A stretch of DNA of 64,000 nt from the NCBI RefSeq assembly GCF_900091465.1, contig NZ_FMHV01000002.1:992001-1056000 (forward strand), given 5' to 3'. Shown here one piece after another: positions 56,184-64,000 of this stretch (position 1 is its first letter; each line of letters opens with the position of its first letter). The translations under genes were made by a program, and so were the position numbers. The notes below the pieces were generated by a model. It had not been told where the DNA came from, made no database searches, and saw nothing but the letters and a program-made list of their open reading frames with translations. Source of the stretch: Micromonospora rhizosphaerae (lineage in GTDB: Bacteria; Actinomycetota; Actinomycetes; Mycobacteriales; Micromonosporaceae).

Positions 56184-57080
56184 GTGTCGTACCTCGATCA
56201 GGCGCCGGCACGTCGTCCCGCGGCGGTCGTCTCGGCGGCGGCGGTGCTGGTGCTGATGGCGATCGGTGCCGGGGCGTACGCCGTCACCGGCCTGCTCACC
56301 CTGGGCGGCACTGTGGACCGCTTCCGGTCGGTGGCCCGCGGGACCGGAGCCGGTGGCCGCGAGGTCGACGGGGTGGTGGCGCTGCTGCGCGCCTCCACCG
56401 TGCTGTCGGCGGTGGTTACCGTGCTGGTCGGGCTGCTGCTCGTCGGTCTCGCCCTGGGCCTGCTCGCGGGCCGCCCCGGGGCGCGGGTGACGACCTGGGT
56501 GGTCTGCGGGCTGGGGCTGCTCTGCGGCTGCTGTGGGCTGGCGGTGCTGGTCGGGCAGCGGTCCACACCGCTGCGGCCGGGCGCCGACGAGGCGGTCACC
56601 GCCGACCTGCTCGCGCTGCTCGCCGACGCGTACCCGACCTGGTGGATCCCGCTGAACGCGGTCCTGTCGGTGGCGCAGATCCTCGGCTACCTGGTGGTCG
56701 CCGCGCTGCTCGCCCTGCCCGCGGCGAAGGCCTTCTTCCACCGCCGGACGGCACCGCCGATGCCGCCGGCCGGCCCGACCCTGCCGAGCTACGGACCGGC
56801 ATCGACCGCGCCGAGCTACGGCCCCACGTCGGCTCCGCCGACCTACGGCCCCACGTCGGCTCCGCCGACCTACGGCCCCACGTCGGCTCCGCCGACCTAC
56901 GGCCCCACGTCGGCTCCGCCGACCTACGGCCCCACGTCGGCTCCGCCGACCTACGGCCCCACGCCGACCCCGCCGACCTACGGGCCGCCCTCCGGCCCGC
57001 CCGCGCCGGGGACGGCGCCCACCCCTCCGCCCGCGTCGGCGCCACCCGGCCCGACGCCGCCCCCTGAGGACCGCCCGTGA
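56184..57080 (+). CDS. Four-helix membrane protein with PTSAPPTYG-repeat tail
   Basis: A 298-residue third paralog of this family. Helices at about 12-40 (AAVVSAAAVLVLMAIGAGAY), 72-95, 100-122 (VTTWVVCGLGLLCGCCGLAV, with three Cys) and 150-180; the fourth ends AALLALPAAKAFFHRR. The tail (about 195-298) has five identical nine-residue units plus one variant, then Pro-rich sequence. GTG start at 56184 after GGAGGGA. Its last 4 bp overlap the SDR gene (GTGA), so these two genes are translationally coupled. Confidence 0.8.
   Translation: MSYLDQAPARRPAAVVSAAAVLVLMAIGAGAYAVTGLLTLGGTVDRFRSVARGTGAGGREVDGVVALLRASTVLSAVVTVLVGLLLVGLALGLLAGRPGARVTTWVVCGLGLLCGCCGLAVLVGQRSTPLRPGADEAVTADLLALLADAYPTWWIPLNAVLSVAQILGYLVVAALLALPAAKAFFHRRTAPPMPPAGPTLPSYGPASTAPSYGPTSAPPTYGPTSAPPTYGPTSAPPTYGPTSAPPTYGPTSAPPTYGPTPTPPTYGPPSGPPAPGTAPTPPPASAPPGPTPPPEDRP
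56821..56982 (+). repeat. 27-bp coding tandem repeat (PTSAPPTYG)
   Basis: Five perfect 27-bp copies (56821-56955) plus one degenerate copy (56956-56982), each encoding a PTSAPPTYG nonapeptide. Perfect identity at all codon positions shows recent expansion; copy number likely varies between strains. Confidence 0.95.
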
Positions 57081-57886
57081 CGTCCGACCAGCATCCCTCC
57101 GTACGACGGGCCCTGATCACCGGCGCCAGCTCCGGGATCGGGGCCGCCTTCGCCAGCCGGCTCGCCGCCGACGGATGGCACCTCGTCCTGGTCGCCCGGG
57201 ACCTCGCCCGGCTCGACGCCACCGCCGCCGAGCTGACCGGCCGGTACGGCCGCGAGGTCGAGACGATCTCGGCGGATCTGTCCACCGACGACGGCTGCGC
57301 GACGGTGGAACGGCGGCTCACCACGGGCACGCCGATCGAGCTGCTGGTCAACAACGCGGGGATCAGCCTCAACACGCCCTTCCTGCGGTCGGCGGTCGAG
57401 GACGAGGCCCGGCTGCTGCGGCTGAACGTGCTCGCGGTGATGCGGCTGACCCACGCGGCCCTCGGCCCGATGACCGCGCGACGCAGCGGGACAGTGATAA
57501 ATATCTCTTCGGTGGCCGGTTTCGGCGTGGTCATGCCCGGGTCGACGTACTCGGCCAGCAAGGCGTGGGTGACGAATTTCAGTGAATCGATCGGTCAGTC
57601 GGTGGCCCCGCTCGGGGTGCGGGTGATGGCGCTCTGCCCCGGCTACACCCGCACGGGCTACCACGAGCGGGCCGGCATCGACATGTCGTCCACGCCCCGG
57701 TGGATGTGGCTCAAGGCCGACGACGTGGTCGACGAAGGACTGCGTGACCTGGGAAAAGGCAAGCTGGTCAGCGTGCCGACGTGGAAGTACAAGCTGGCCG
57801 TGGCGGGCCTGCGGCACGCGCCGCGGCGGCTGCTGCGCGGGGTCTCCCGGGACACCCGGGGCCGGGTAGGTCGGGACGACCGCTGA
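57077..57886 (+). CDS. Short-chain dehydrogenase/reductase
   Basis: A 269-residue classical SDR. Cofactor motif TGASSGIGAAFASRL (TGxxxGIG, about residues 15-29), NNAGI (about 91-95), catalytic Ser in INISSVAGFGVVMPGSTYSA with YSASK as the YxxxK pair, and the PG segment ALCPGYTRTGYH. It oxidises or reduces a hydroxyl/keto group of unknown substrate using NAD(P). A 10-residue C-terminal extension is basic. GTG start at 57077 inside the previous stop. A weak long C-terminal helix suggests membrane proximity, as with SDRs acting on lipids. Confidence 0.9.
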   Translation: MTSDQHPSVRRALITGASSGIGAAFASRLAADGWHLVLVARDLARLDATAAELTGRYGREVETISADLSTDDGCATVERRLTTGTPIELLVNNAGISLNTPFLRSAVEDEARLLRLNVLAVMRLTHAALGPMTARRSGTVINISSVAGFGVVMPGSTYSASKAWVTNFSESIGQSVAPLGVRVMALCPGYTRTGYHERAGIDMSSTPRWMWLKADDVVDEGLRDLGKGKLVSVPTWKYKLAVAGLRHAPRRLLRGVSRDTRGRVGRDDR

Positions 57887-58052
57887 CCGTCGGCGGACCG
57901 GACGGCTGTCCCGTCGGCGGGATATGACGGGGTCGATCCGGATGGACGGTTGCGAAGGGTAGTCGGATATCGCCAGCCGTCGGTCGCCCGCAGGGCTGAC
58001 CCGGGTGGACCCCGCATCCGGCTCCCAGACTTGCGCAGTACCCTCTATCGCC

Positions 58053-58592
58053 ATGGAGGCCCACGACGACCTGCGTAAATTCGTTACCGACCTGGCGGTG
58101 GTCCATGGCCGGGTGGTGCTCTCCTCGGGTCGCGAGGCGGACTGGTACGTCGATCTGCGTCGCGTCACGCTCCATCACCGGGCGGCGCCCTTGGTCGGCC
58201 GGGTGCTGCTCGACCTCACCGCCGACTGGGAGTACGACGCCGTCGGTGGCCTGACCCTGGGCGCCGATCCGGTCGCCCTCTCGATGCTGCACGCGGCCTC
58301 CGCGGCCGATCGGCCGCTGGACGCTTTCGTGGTCCGCAAGGCGGGCAAGGCGCACGGCCTGCAGCGCCGCATCGAAGGGCCGGACGTCGCGGGGCGCCGG
58401 GTGCTGGCGGTCGAGGACACGTCGACCACGGGCGGCAGCGTGCTGACCGCCGTCGAGGCGCTGCGCGAGGCCGGGGCGGAGGTGGTGGGTGTGGCGGTTA
58501 TTGTTGATCGAGGCGCCGGCGACGCGGTGCGAGCCGCCGGACTGCCGTATCGGGCGGCCTATACGTTGGCTGACCTCGGCCTTGTGGCGTAA
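58053..58592 (+). CDS. pyrE: Orotate phosphoribosyltransferase (PyrE)-like
   Basis: A 179-residue type I PRTase. The order of motifs fits OPRTase: FVTDLAVVHGRVVLSSGREA at the N terminus with the family's SSGREADWYVDLRRVTL (substrate strand), GGLTLGADPVALSML, FVVRKAGKAHGLQRRIEGP (lysine-rich loop), and the PRPP-binding VLAVEDTSTTGGSVLTAVEAL (about 118-137). It transfers phosphoribose to orotate to make OMP in pyrimidine synthesis. Actinobacterial enzymes of this length are usual. ATG 58053 with TACCCT 8 nt upstream. No other pyr gene is near. Confidence 0.9.
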   Translation: MEAHDDLRKFVTDLAVVHGRVVLSSGREADWYVDLRRVTLHHRAAPLVGRVLLDLTADWEYDAVGGLTLGADPVALSMLHAASAADRPLDAFVVRKAGKAHGLQRRIEGPDVAGRRVLAVEDTSTTGGSVLTAVEALREAGAEVVGVAVIVDRGAGDAVRAAGLPYRAAYTLADLGLVA

Positions 58593-58649
58593 AAGTTTGC
58601 CGATTCGGATCTGCTGATATGCAGGCGGATCGATGCTGCTGGTGGAAGG

Positions 58650-59027
58650 ATGGAATACGTGGGAACTGCGTTGGCTGAAATGACCATGCCTCAGATCTCG
58701 CCGCTTGCCGGCGAGCCGATCGAACGTGCCGATGCCGAGCGGCTCGCGGGGGTGCTGAAGGCCCTCGCGGATCCCGCCCGGCTGCGGCTGCTCAGCCTGA
58801 TCCAGTCGGCCCCCGAGGGCGAGGCGTGCGTGTGTGACCTGACCGCGCCGCTCGGCCTCTCGCAGCCGACGGTCAGCCACCACCTGCGTATCCTCACCGA
58901 GGCCGGCTTGCTGGAGCGGGAGAAGCGCGGGGTATGGGCGTACTACCGGCTGGTGCCGAGCGCGATCGCGACGATCGCGGATCTGCTGACCCCGCCGCGC
59001 AAGCGGGCCACCAAGAAGGCTCGCTGA
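58650..59027 (+). CDS. ArsR/SmtB-family repressor
   Basis: A 125-residue winged-helix repressor. ADAERLAGVLKALADPARLR is the N-terminal helix, EACVCDLTAPLGLSQPTVSH (about 63-82) includes the ArsR-type CVCDL motif with two cysteines as metal or oxyanion ligands and the recognition helix, followed by HLRILTEAGLLEREKRGVWA. Usually such proteins release DNA on binding metals or arsenite. A CTGC-N6-GCAG repeat (58611-58624) just upstream may be its operator. The start may be the GTG at 58659, which is 9 nt from GGAAGG, rather than ATG 58650. Confidence 0.88.
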   Translation: MEYVGTALAEMTMPQISPLAGEPIERADAERLAGVLKALADPARLRLLSLIQSAPEGEACVCDLTAPLGLSQPTVSHHLRILTEAGLLEREKRGVWAYYRLVPSAIATIADLLTPPRKRATKKAR

Positions 59028-59150
59028 CACCGAACGTGTCCGACGTCCCGATGCCCCTGCGCATCGGGGCGGCGTCGGGTGGCGTGCCAGGGGTGGCGCC
59101 ACCGGACGGTGACGGCTGCCGTCTTCCGTACCACCCGCAGATCGACAGGT

Positions 59151-59199
59151 CATACGCCGATGGCCGGCCCCCTGAGAGGGGGTCGGCCATCGGCGTATG
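59151..59199. terminator. Very long bidirectional hairpin between arsR and dedA
   Basis: CATACGCCGATGGCCG (59151-59166) pairs perfectly with its complement (59184-59199), continued inward by CCCCCT/AGGGGG with one G-T mismatch; the loop is GAG. The 59028-59150 gap before it holds nothing else. Confidence 0.8.
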
Positions 59200-59204
59200 T
59201 GGGA

Positions 59205-60011
59205 TCAGCGGCCCTGCTGGCCGCGGCGCCGGAGGTCGTCGTCCTCGAGGGCGTCCCGGACCGCGTCGACCGCGCCCGCCGCGCTGGACGCGGCGACCAC
59301 CGCGACCGCCTCGCCGCGCTTGCGCGCCCGCCGGTCGCGGAGAAACTCGAAGACGATCGGCAGCACCGAGATCAGGATGATCAGCGCGACCACCGGCAGG
59401 ATGTACCGGTCGATCTTGTCGCCGATCGCGTTGTAGATCTGGTCGGCGAGCAGGTAGCCGATCAGCAGGATGCCGTCCACCCATAGGATCGCGCCGACGA
59501 TGTTCCAGAGCAGGAACTGCCGGGCCGGCATGCCGAGCACCCCGGCGACCGGGTTGAGGAACGTGCGGACGATCGGGATGAACCGGGCCAGCACCACGGC
59601 CTTGGCCGGGCCGAACTTCTGGAAGTAGTACTCGGCCTTCTCCACGTACTCCCGCTTGAACAGGCGGGAGTTGGGGCGGTCGAACATGCGGCGGCCGTAC
59701 CGGGCTCCGAGCCAGTGCCCGAGCTGGGCCCCGACGATCGCGCAGAGCGGCCCGCCGATCAGCAGGCCGGCCAGCGAGAGCCGGGTGCCGCTGCCGAAGA
59801 TGGCGTCCGCCACCGGCGACGCGGCCACGCCGGCCAGGAACAGCAGCGAGTCGCCCGGGAAGAAGAAGCCGACCAGCAGGCCGGTCTCGGCGAACAGGAT
59901 CACCCAGACGCCGACCAGCCCGAAGGTGTGAATCAGGTCCTTCGGGTCGAGCGGATTCAGGGCGACGCTCTCGGAGACGATCCGGGTCTTCTCTGCTGTG
60001 TCCACGGCCAC
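59205..60011 (-). CDS. DedA-family membrane protein
   Basis: A 268-residue DedA/SNARE-associated-type protein. It shows FAETGLLVGFFFPGDSLLFL (the conserved E and F/GD region, about residues 40-59), VGAQLGHWLGARYGRRMFDR, and FGPAKAVVLARFIPIVRTFL with RFIPIVRTF (membrane-embedded arginine motif), then VAGVLGMPARQFLLWNIVGA. Family members help maintain membrane potential and lipid flip (undecaprenyl phosphate or phospholipid). Five to six helices are expected. A cytoplasmic C-terminal tail (235-268) is charged. Start GTG 60011, or 60005. Confidence 0.92.
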   Translation of the reverse strand: MAVDTAEKTRIVSESVALNPLDPKDLIHTFGLVGVWVILFAETGLLVGFFFPGDSLLFLAGVAASPVADAIFGSGTRLSLAGLLIGGPLCAIVGAQLGHWLGARYGRRMFDRPNSRLFKREYVEKAEYYFQKFGPAKAVVLARFIPIVRTFLNPVAGVLGMPARQFLLWNIVGAILWVDGILLIGYLLADQIYNAIGDKIDRYILPVVALIILISVLPIVFEFLRDRRARKRGEAVAVVAASSAAGAVDAVRDALEDDDLRRRGQQGR

Positions 60012-60062
60012 AAAGGGTACCGAAGCCCGGTCCGGCGTCGCGCCGGACCGGGCCAGGACGGT

Positions 60063-62579
60063 TCAGAGGCGGGGGTCGACCGGCTCCGACTCGCAGGCGA
60101 GGATGGCGAAGACCAACTCGTGGCGGCGCCAGAGCGGGGCGTCCTCCGCCAGGGCCTGGAGGGCGGCCAGGCCGAGGGCGTGCTCGCGCAGGGCCAGGCC
60201 GCGCTTGCGGCCCAGCGACCGGCGGCGCAGGGCGGCGAGCTGCCCCGGCCCGGTGTAGCCGGGACCGTAGATGATCCGCAGGTACTCCCGGCCCCGGCAC
60301 TTGATCCCGGGCTGGAGCAGCGACCCCTTCGGCGACCGGGCGGCCAGGCCCGCGTACGGCTTGACCACCATGCCTTCCCCACCCGTGGCGGTGAGCGTCA
60401 GCCACCAGTCGGTCGTCGCCGCCACCGCCGCGGCGTCGGTCAGGTCGACCACCCGCCGCCGGGTCGACGTGAAGAACTCCGGGTCGGCGGCGCAGAGCCG
60501 GTCAGCCAGGTCGAGGTGCCAGCCGTGGTCCCGGTCCGCGTAGCTCGCCCCGGCCCCGGCCAGCACCGCGAACGGCGCGAGGGTCACTCCGCGCAGCCCC
60601 TCGGTCGGCCCGACGTACGCCCGGTACGCCGCCGAGTACGCCTCGACCTCCGCCGCCCGGTCGGCCATCCGGCCGCGCAGCTCGCCCACCGGCAGGCCCC
60701 GACCAGCCGCCGCGTCCAGCGTGGCGAGCACCGCGGGCAGCGCGGCGCGGCCGGCCGCGCCGACGCCCGCGTACTGCTCGCGGATCAGCCCGCCCGCCTT
60801 CGCCGACCAGGGCAGCAGCTCGCAGTCGAGCAGCAGCCAGTCCGTCTCCAGCTCGGCCCAGAGGCCGGCGGTGGTCACCGCCGCCCGAACCCGCTCCAGC
60901 AGCTCGTCGTCGAGCGGCGGACCGAAGAACGGCCGGCCGGTGCGGGTGTGCACCACCCCGCCGCCGAACCGTCCGGGCTCCCGCTCGACCAGCACCACGG
61001 CCCGCGAGCCCATGTGCTTCTCCTCGCAGACCACCCGGTCGACCCCCGCCGCCCGGTAGTCGGCGAACGCCTGCGCCGGGTGCTCCAGGAAGCCGTCGAC
61101 GGTCGAGGTCGAGCAGGGCGCCATGGTCGGCGGCAGCCAGACCAGCCGACCCGGGTCGACCGCGAACCGGCTCATCACCTCCAGCGCCGCGGCGGCGTTC
61201 TCCGCCGGCACGGTCAGCGAGCCGTACGCGTGCTCGACGTGCCGGCGACCGGTGACGTCGGCCAGGTCCAGCACGGTGTCCGGGCGGGCCGGCGTGGGGG
61301 GGACCAGCGGGCGGGCCGGGGCGTACCACTCCTTGACCGCCGGGACCGAGACCAGCTCCTTCTCCGGGTAGCGCAGGGCCGTCAGCTTCCCACCGAAGAC
61401 GCAGCCGGTGTCGACGCAGATGGTGTTGTTCACCCACTCCGGCTCCGGGTTGGGGGTGTGCCCGTACACGACCATGGCCCGGCCCCGGTAGTCGCCCGCC
61501 CACGGGTAACGGACCGGCAGGCCGTACTCGTCGGCCTCGCCGGTCGTCTCCCCGAAGAGCGCGAATGCGCGGACCCGGCCGGACGCGCGGCCCTGGTACT
61601 CCTCCTTCAGCCCGGCGTGCGCGACCACCAGCCGGCCGCCGTCCAGCACGAAGTGGCTGACCAGGCCGTCGACGAACGCCGCGACCTCCGCGACGAAGCT
61701 CTCCGGCTCCGCCGCCAGCTGGGCCATCGTCTCGGCCAGGCCGTGGGTGAGCCGCACGTCCCGGCCGCGCAGCTTGGGCAGCAGCTTCTGCTCGTGGTTG
61801 CCCGGCACGCAGATCGCGTGCTCGGCCGCCACCATGCCCATCACCAGGCGGAGCACCCCGGGCGAGTCCGGGCCGCGGTCCACCAGGTCACCCACGAAGA
61901 CCGCGGTACGACCAGCCGGGTGCGCCGCGTCCACCGGGCGGCCCGCGTCGTCGCGGCGCAGCTCGTAGCCGAGCCGGAGCAGCAGCGCCTCCAGCTCCTC
62001 GCGGCAGCCGTGCACGTCACCGACGATGTCGAACGGCCCGGTCAGCTCCCGCCGGTCGTTGTAGAGCCGCTCGTACCGGATCTCGGCGGCGTCGATCTCC
62101 TCGACGCCGCGCAGCACGTGCACCTTGCGGAAGCCCTCCCGGGCCAGCTGCCCGTACGTCCGCCGCAGGTCACGCTGCATCCGGGTGAGCACCTGCCGGC
62201 CGAAGGTCCGGTCGGCCCGCGCCCCGGTACGCTCCCAGGCCAGCGCCTCCGGCACGTCCAGCACGATCGCCACCGGCAGCACGTCGTGCTCCCGGGCCAC
62301 CTTCACCAGCGCCGCCCGGGCGTGCGGCTGAAGATTGGTCGCGTCCACCACGGTGAGCCGCCCGGCGCGCAGCCGCTTGCCGGCGGCGTAGTGCAGCACG
62401 TCGAACGCGTCGGCTGAGGCTGACTGGTCGTTCTCGTCGTCGGCGACCATCGCCCGGAAGTCGTCCGAGGAGAGCACCTGGCTGGGGAGGAAGTGCCGCC
62501 GGGCGAAGGTGGACTTGCCCGAACCGGAGACGCCGACCAGCGCCACCAGGGCGAGTTCAGGGATGTCGAGAATGCTCAT
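60063..62579 (-). CDS. pnkp: Bacterial polynucleotide kinase-phosphatase (Pnkp), RNA repair
   Basis: An 838-residue enzyme with three domains. Kinase (1-170): LVALVGVSGSGKSTFARRHF (P-loop, about 9-28). Metallophosphatase (about 180-480): FDIVGDVHGCREELEALLLR, VFVGDLVDRGPDSPGVLRLV, ICVPGNHEQKLLPKL and VVYGHTPNPEPEW. Adenylyltransferase/ligase-like (about 490-838): VVCEEKHMGSRAVVLVEREP with the nucleotidyl-lysine, and GEGMVVKPYAGLAA. Heals broken RNA ends, and with Hen1 seals them. The start ATG at 62579 overlaps the hen1 stop (ATGA). The longer reading frame to 63872 is antisense-like noise over hen1. Confidence 0.95.
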   Translation of the reverse strand: MSILDIPELALVALVGVSGSGKSTFARRHFLPSQVLSSDDFRAMVADDENDQSASADAFDVLHYAAGKRLRAGRLTVVDATNLQPHARAALVKVAREHDVLPVAIVLDVPEALAWERTGARADRTFGRQVLTRMQRDLRRTYGQLAREGFRKVHVLRGVEEIDAAEIRYERLYNDRRELTGPFDIVGDVHGCREELEALLLRLGYELRRDDAGRPVDAAHPAGRTAVFVGDLVDRGPDSPGVLRLVMGMVAAEHAICVPGNHEQKLLPKLRGRDVRLTHGLAETMAQLAAEPESFVAEVAAFVDGLVSHFVLDGGRLVVAHAGLKEEYQGRASGRVRAFALFGETTGEADEYGLPVRYPWAGDYRGRAMVVYGHTPNPEPEWVNNTICVDTGCVFGGKLTALRYPEKELVSVPAVKEWYAPARPLVPPTPARPDTVLDLADVTGRRHVEHAYGSLTVPAENAAAALEVMSRFAVDPGRLVWLPPTMAPCSTSTVDGFLEHPAQAFADYRAAGVDRVVCEEKHMGSRAVVLVEREPGRFGGGVVHTRTGRPFFGPPLDDELLERVRAAVTTAGLWAELETDWLLLDCELLPWSAKAGGLIREQYAGVGAAGRAALPAVLATLDAAAGRGLPVGELRGRMADRAAEVEAYSAAYRAYVGPTEGLRGVTLAPFAVLAGAGASYADRDHGWHLDLADRLCAADPEFFTSTRRRVVDLTDAAAVAATTDWWLTLTATGGEGMVVKPYAGLAARSPKGSLLQPGIKCRGREYLRIIYGPGYTGPGQLAALRRRSLGRKRGLALREHALGLAALQALAEDAPLWRRHELVFAILACESEPVDPRL

Positions 62580-64000
62580 CGGGTGCTCTCCTCCTTCCTG
62601 CTCAGCACGGCCATCTGGGTGGGGGTTCCCACCTCGGGGTCGTCGTCGCCGATCCCGCTGATGGTGGCGGTGTAGCCGTACGCGGCGGTGACCCGGTCGA
62701 CCCAGTCGGCGAACTCGGCCCGGGTCCACTCGAAACGGTGGTCGGCGTGCCGGAACCGGCCCGCGCCCAGCCCCTCGTAGCGGACGTTGTACTCGGCGTT
62801 CGGGGTGGTCACCACCACCGTGCCCGGTCGGGCGTGACCGAGGACGGCGTCCTCCAGCGCCGGCAGCCGCGGCGGGTCCACGTGCTCGATGACCTCCATC
62901 AGCACCGCCGCGTCGGACCCGCGCAGCCGGTCGTCCCGGTAGGTCAGCGCGGACTGCCACAGCCGGATCCGGTCGCGCTGCCGCTCCGGGAGCCGGTCCA
63001 GCCGCAGCCGGCGGGCGGCCAGGGTCAGCGCGTGGGTGGAGACGTCGGTGCCGACGATCTCGGTGTACCGCCGGTCGGCGACCAGCGCGGTGAGCAGGGC
63101 GCCGCCGCCGCAGCCCAGGTCCAGCACCCGGGTGGCGCCGCTGGCCGCCAGCGCGGCGAGCACCGCCTCCCGCCGCCGTACGGCCAGCGAGGCGCGCGGA
63201 GGCGGCGCGATCTGGTCCTCGTCGGGCATGCTGTCGTCGGCCGGGGGCTCGTCGGCCAGGCGCAGCTCGGCGAGGCGGGCCAGGGCCTGACCGGCCAGGG
63301 CACGCCGGTGCGCCAGGTAGCGGCGGGTGATCAGGGTCCGCTCCGGGTGGTCGGCGAGCCAGCCGGCGCCAGCCCGGAGCAGCTTCTCGATCTCGTCCGG
63401 CGCCACCCAGTAGTGCTTGGCGTCGTCCAGCACGGGCAGCAGGACGTACAGGTGGTTGAGCGCCTCGGCGACCCGCAGCGTGCCAGTCAGCGTCAGGTCC
63501 ACGTACCGGCTGTCGCCCCACGCCGGGTACGCCTCGTCCAGCGGGATCGGGGTGGCCGTCACCGTCCAGCCGAGCGGGGCGAAGACCCGGACAGCCAGCT
63601 CGGCACCGCCCCGGCAGCGCAGCACCGGCACCCGGATCTCCAGGGGGATCGCCGTGGCGGCCAGCTCCGGGCGATCCCGGGACTCGCCGCGCAGCGCCGA
63701 CCGGAACACCTTGGCCAGCGCCGAGGAGAGCAGGCTGGACGCGGCGTACGGCCGGTCGTTGACGTACTGGCCGAGGGTGAAGCTGTCCGGGGTGGCCGCC
63801 TGGGCCTTTCCGCGACCGCGCCCGCCGCCCAGCCGCAGCGGGTCGACCTCGACCAGCAGGGCCGCCGTGCACCGCTGGTCATCCGCCTCGGGGTAGAGCA
63901 CGTGCGCGGTGCCGGCCGGCAGGTCGAAGCTCTGCAGCCGGTCCGGGTGCTTGACGAGAAGGTGGCCGAGGTCGGTCGCGGGGCGGTGGGTCGTGGTCAG
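62576..64000 (-). CDS. hen1: RNA 3'-terminal 2'-O-methyltransferase Hen1 (5' end beyond window)
   Basis: About 475 codons visible; the start lies outside the window, probably only a few codons away, since the first visible residues LTTTHRPATDLGHLLVKHPD match the family N terminus. The N-terminal half (to about residue 235) is the bacterial-specific domain that supports ligation (YPEADDQRCTAALLVEVDPL, then FTLGQYVNDRPYAASSLLSS). The C-terminal methyltransferase shows VLDLGCGGGALLTALVADRR and MEVIEHVDPPRLPALEDAVL (EVIEH metal centre), ending VVVTTPNAEYNVRYEGLGAG. It methylates the 2'-OH at the repair junction so that ribotoxins cannot recut. Coupled to pnkp by an ATGA overlap. Confidence 0.95.
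   Translation of the reverse strand: MTTTHRPATDLGHLLVKHPDRLQSFDLPAGTAHVLYPEADDQRCTAALLVEVDPLRLGGGRGRGKAQAATPDSFTLGQYVNDRPYAASSLLSSALAKVFRSALRGESRDRPELAATAIPLEIRVPVLRCRGGAELAVRVFAPLGWTVTATPIPLDEAYPAWGDSRYVDLTLTGTLRVAEALNHLYVLLPVLDDAKHYWVAPDEIEKLLRAGAGWLADHPERTLITRRYLAHRRALAGQALARLAELRLADEPPADDSMPDEDQIAPPPRASLAVRRREAVLAALAASGATRVLDLGCGGGALLTALVADRRYTEIVGTDVSTHALTLAARRLRLDRLPERQRDRIRLWQSALTYRDDRLRGSDAAVLMEVIEHVDPPRLPALEDAVLGHARPGTVVVTTPNAEYNVRYEGLGAGRFRHADHRFEWTRAEFADWVDRVTAAYGYTATISGIGDDDPEVGTPTQMAVLSRKEESTR

Noticed and set aside
55872..56982. Regular tandem repeats that might be a CRISPR array
   Set aside because: Units are 18 and 27 bp without spacers, in frame within coding sequence; no cas gene is present.
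59715..62417. 900-codon plus-strand open frame
   Set aside because: Antisense to dedA and pnkp, which have clear catalytic motifs.

Overview
The window is a high-GC actinobacterial chromosome segment, most likely Micromonosporaceae (Micromonospora-like). This rests on very high third-position GC, HspR/HAIR heat-shock control, DUF6458 proteins, a SigE-type sigma factor, a dynamin-like GTPase pair, and many genes whose only visible promoter is a TAnnnT box 6-8 nt before the start codon. No species can be named from sequence alone.

Layout. 0-8.7 kb: dcd (cut by the window edge) and a flavin-oxidoreductase-fold gene share a divergent promoter with a near-consensus SOS box; then a tRNA-Gly(CCC), a sigma factor with its membrane partner, small enzymes (DinB-fold isomerase, alpha/beta hydrolase, Nudix, LLM oxidoreductase, ASCH), and three decayed remnants (M43 metalloprotease, a Cys-rich tail, PP2C phosphatase). 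8.7-10.3 kb: an intact 1,587-bp insertion sequence with 18-bp perfect ends and a 5-bp target duplication. 10.4-22.3 kb: questin-oxidase family protein, a phosphoribosyltransferase, RlpA, a SpoIIE-type phosphatase, a MarR/NAD-binding divergent pair with a palindrome, a FadE5-type acyl-CoA dehydrogenase, two DUF6458 proteins flanking a SixA phosphatase, TrhA, and the 5-oxoprolinase operon pxpBCA.

22.5-27.9 kb is the most unusual part. A ~3.5-kb element with a large serine integrase has inserted into the 5' end of a thioredoxin/NHL-repeat gene. The element carries its own divergent copy of the first ~36 codons, so the interrupted gene is rebuilt as a full-length chimera, while the original 5' end is left as an orphan 40-codon stub on the far side. 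The cargo looks decayed: one small ORF is broken by a 20-bp tandem duplication, one by an extra base in a G6 run and one by a less sharply located frameshift, while the integrase is intact.

28-41.5 kb: a 958-residue Pro/Ala/Trp-rich repeat protein with an LppU/SCO3897-like extracellular end, a 45-residue basic protein, a three-gene 2-oxoacid dehydrogenase operon (E1a-E1b-E2), and a pair of adjacent dynamin-like GTPases. 41.5-52.7 kb: the heat-shock region dnaK-grpE-dnaJ-hspR, with two HAIR operators before dnaK and one before clpB, a 20-bp perfect hairpin between grpE and dnaJ, KhtT/KhtU-type cation/proton antiport genes, and a ~0.85-kb patch of gene debris just upstream of clpB. 52.7-60 kb: membrane proteins with Pro-rich repeat tails, an SDR, a pyrE-like phosphoribosyltransferase, ArsR and DedA. 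60-64 kb: a Pnkp-Hen1 RNA-repair pair, with hen1 running off the right edge.

How they work together: HspR very likely represses dnaK-grpE-dnaJ-hspR and clpB through the HAIR sites; Pnkp and Hen1 together repair cleaved RNA and mark the repaired site; pxpBCA convert 5-oxoproline to glutamate; KhtT gates KhtU. Most other genes are single housekeeping or conserved hypothetical genes.
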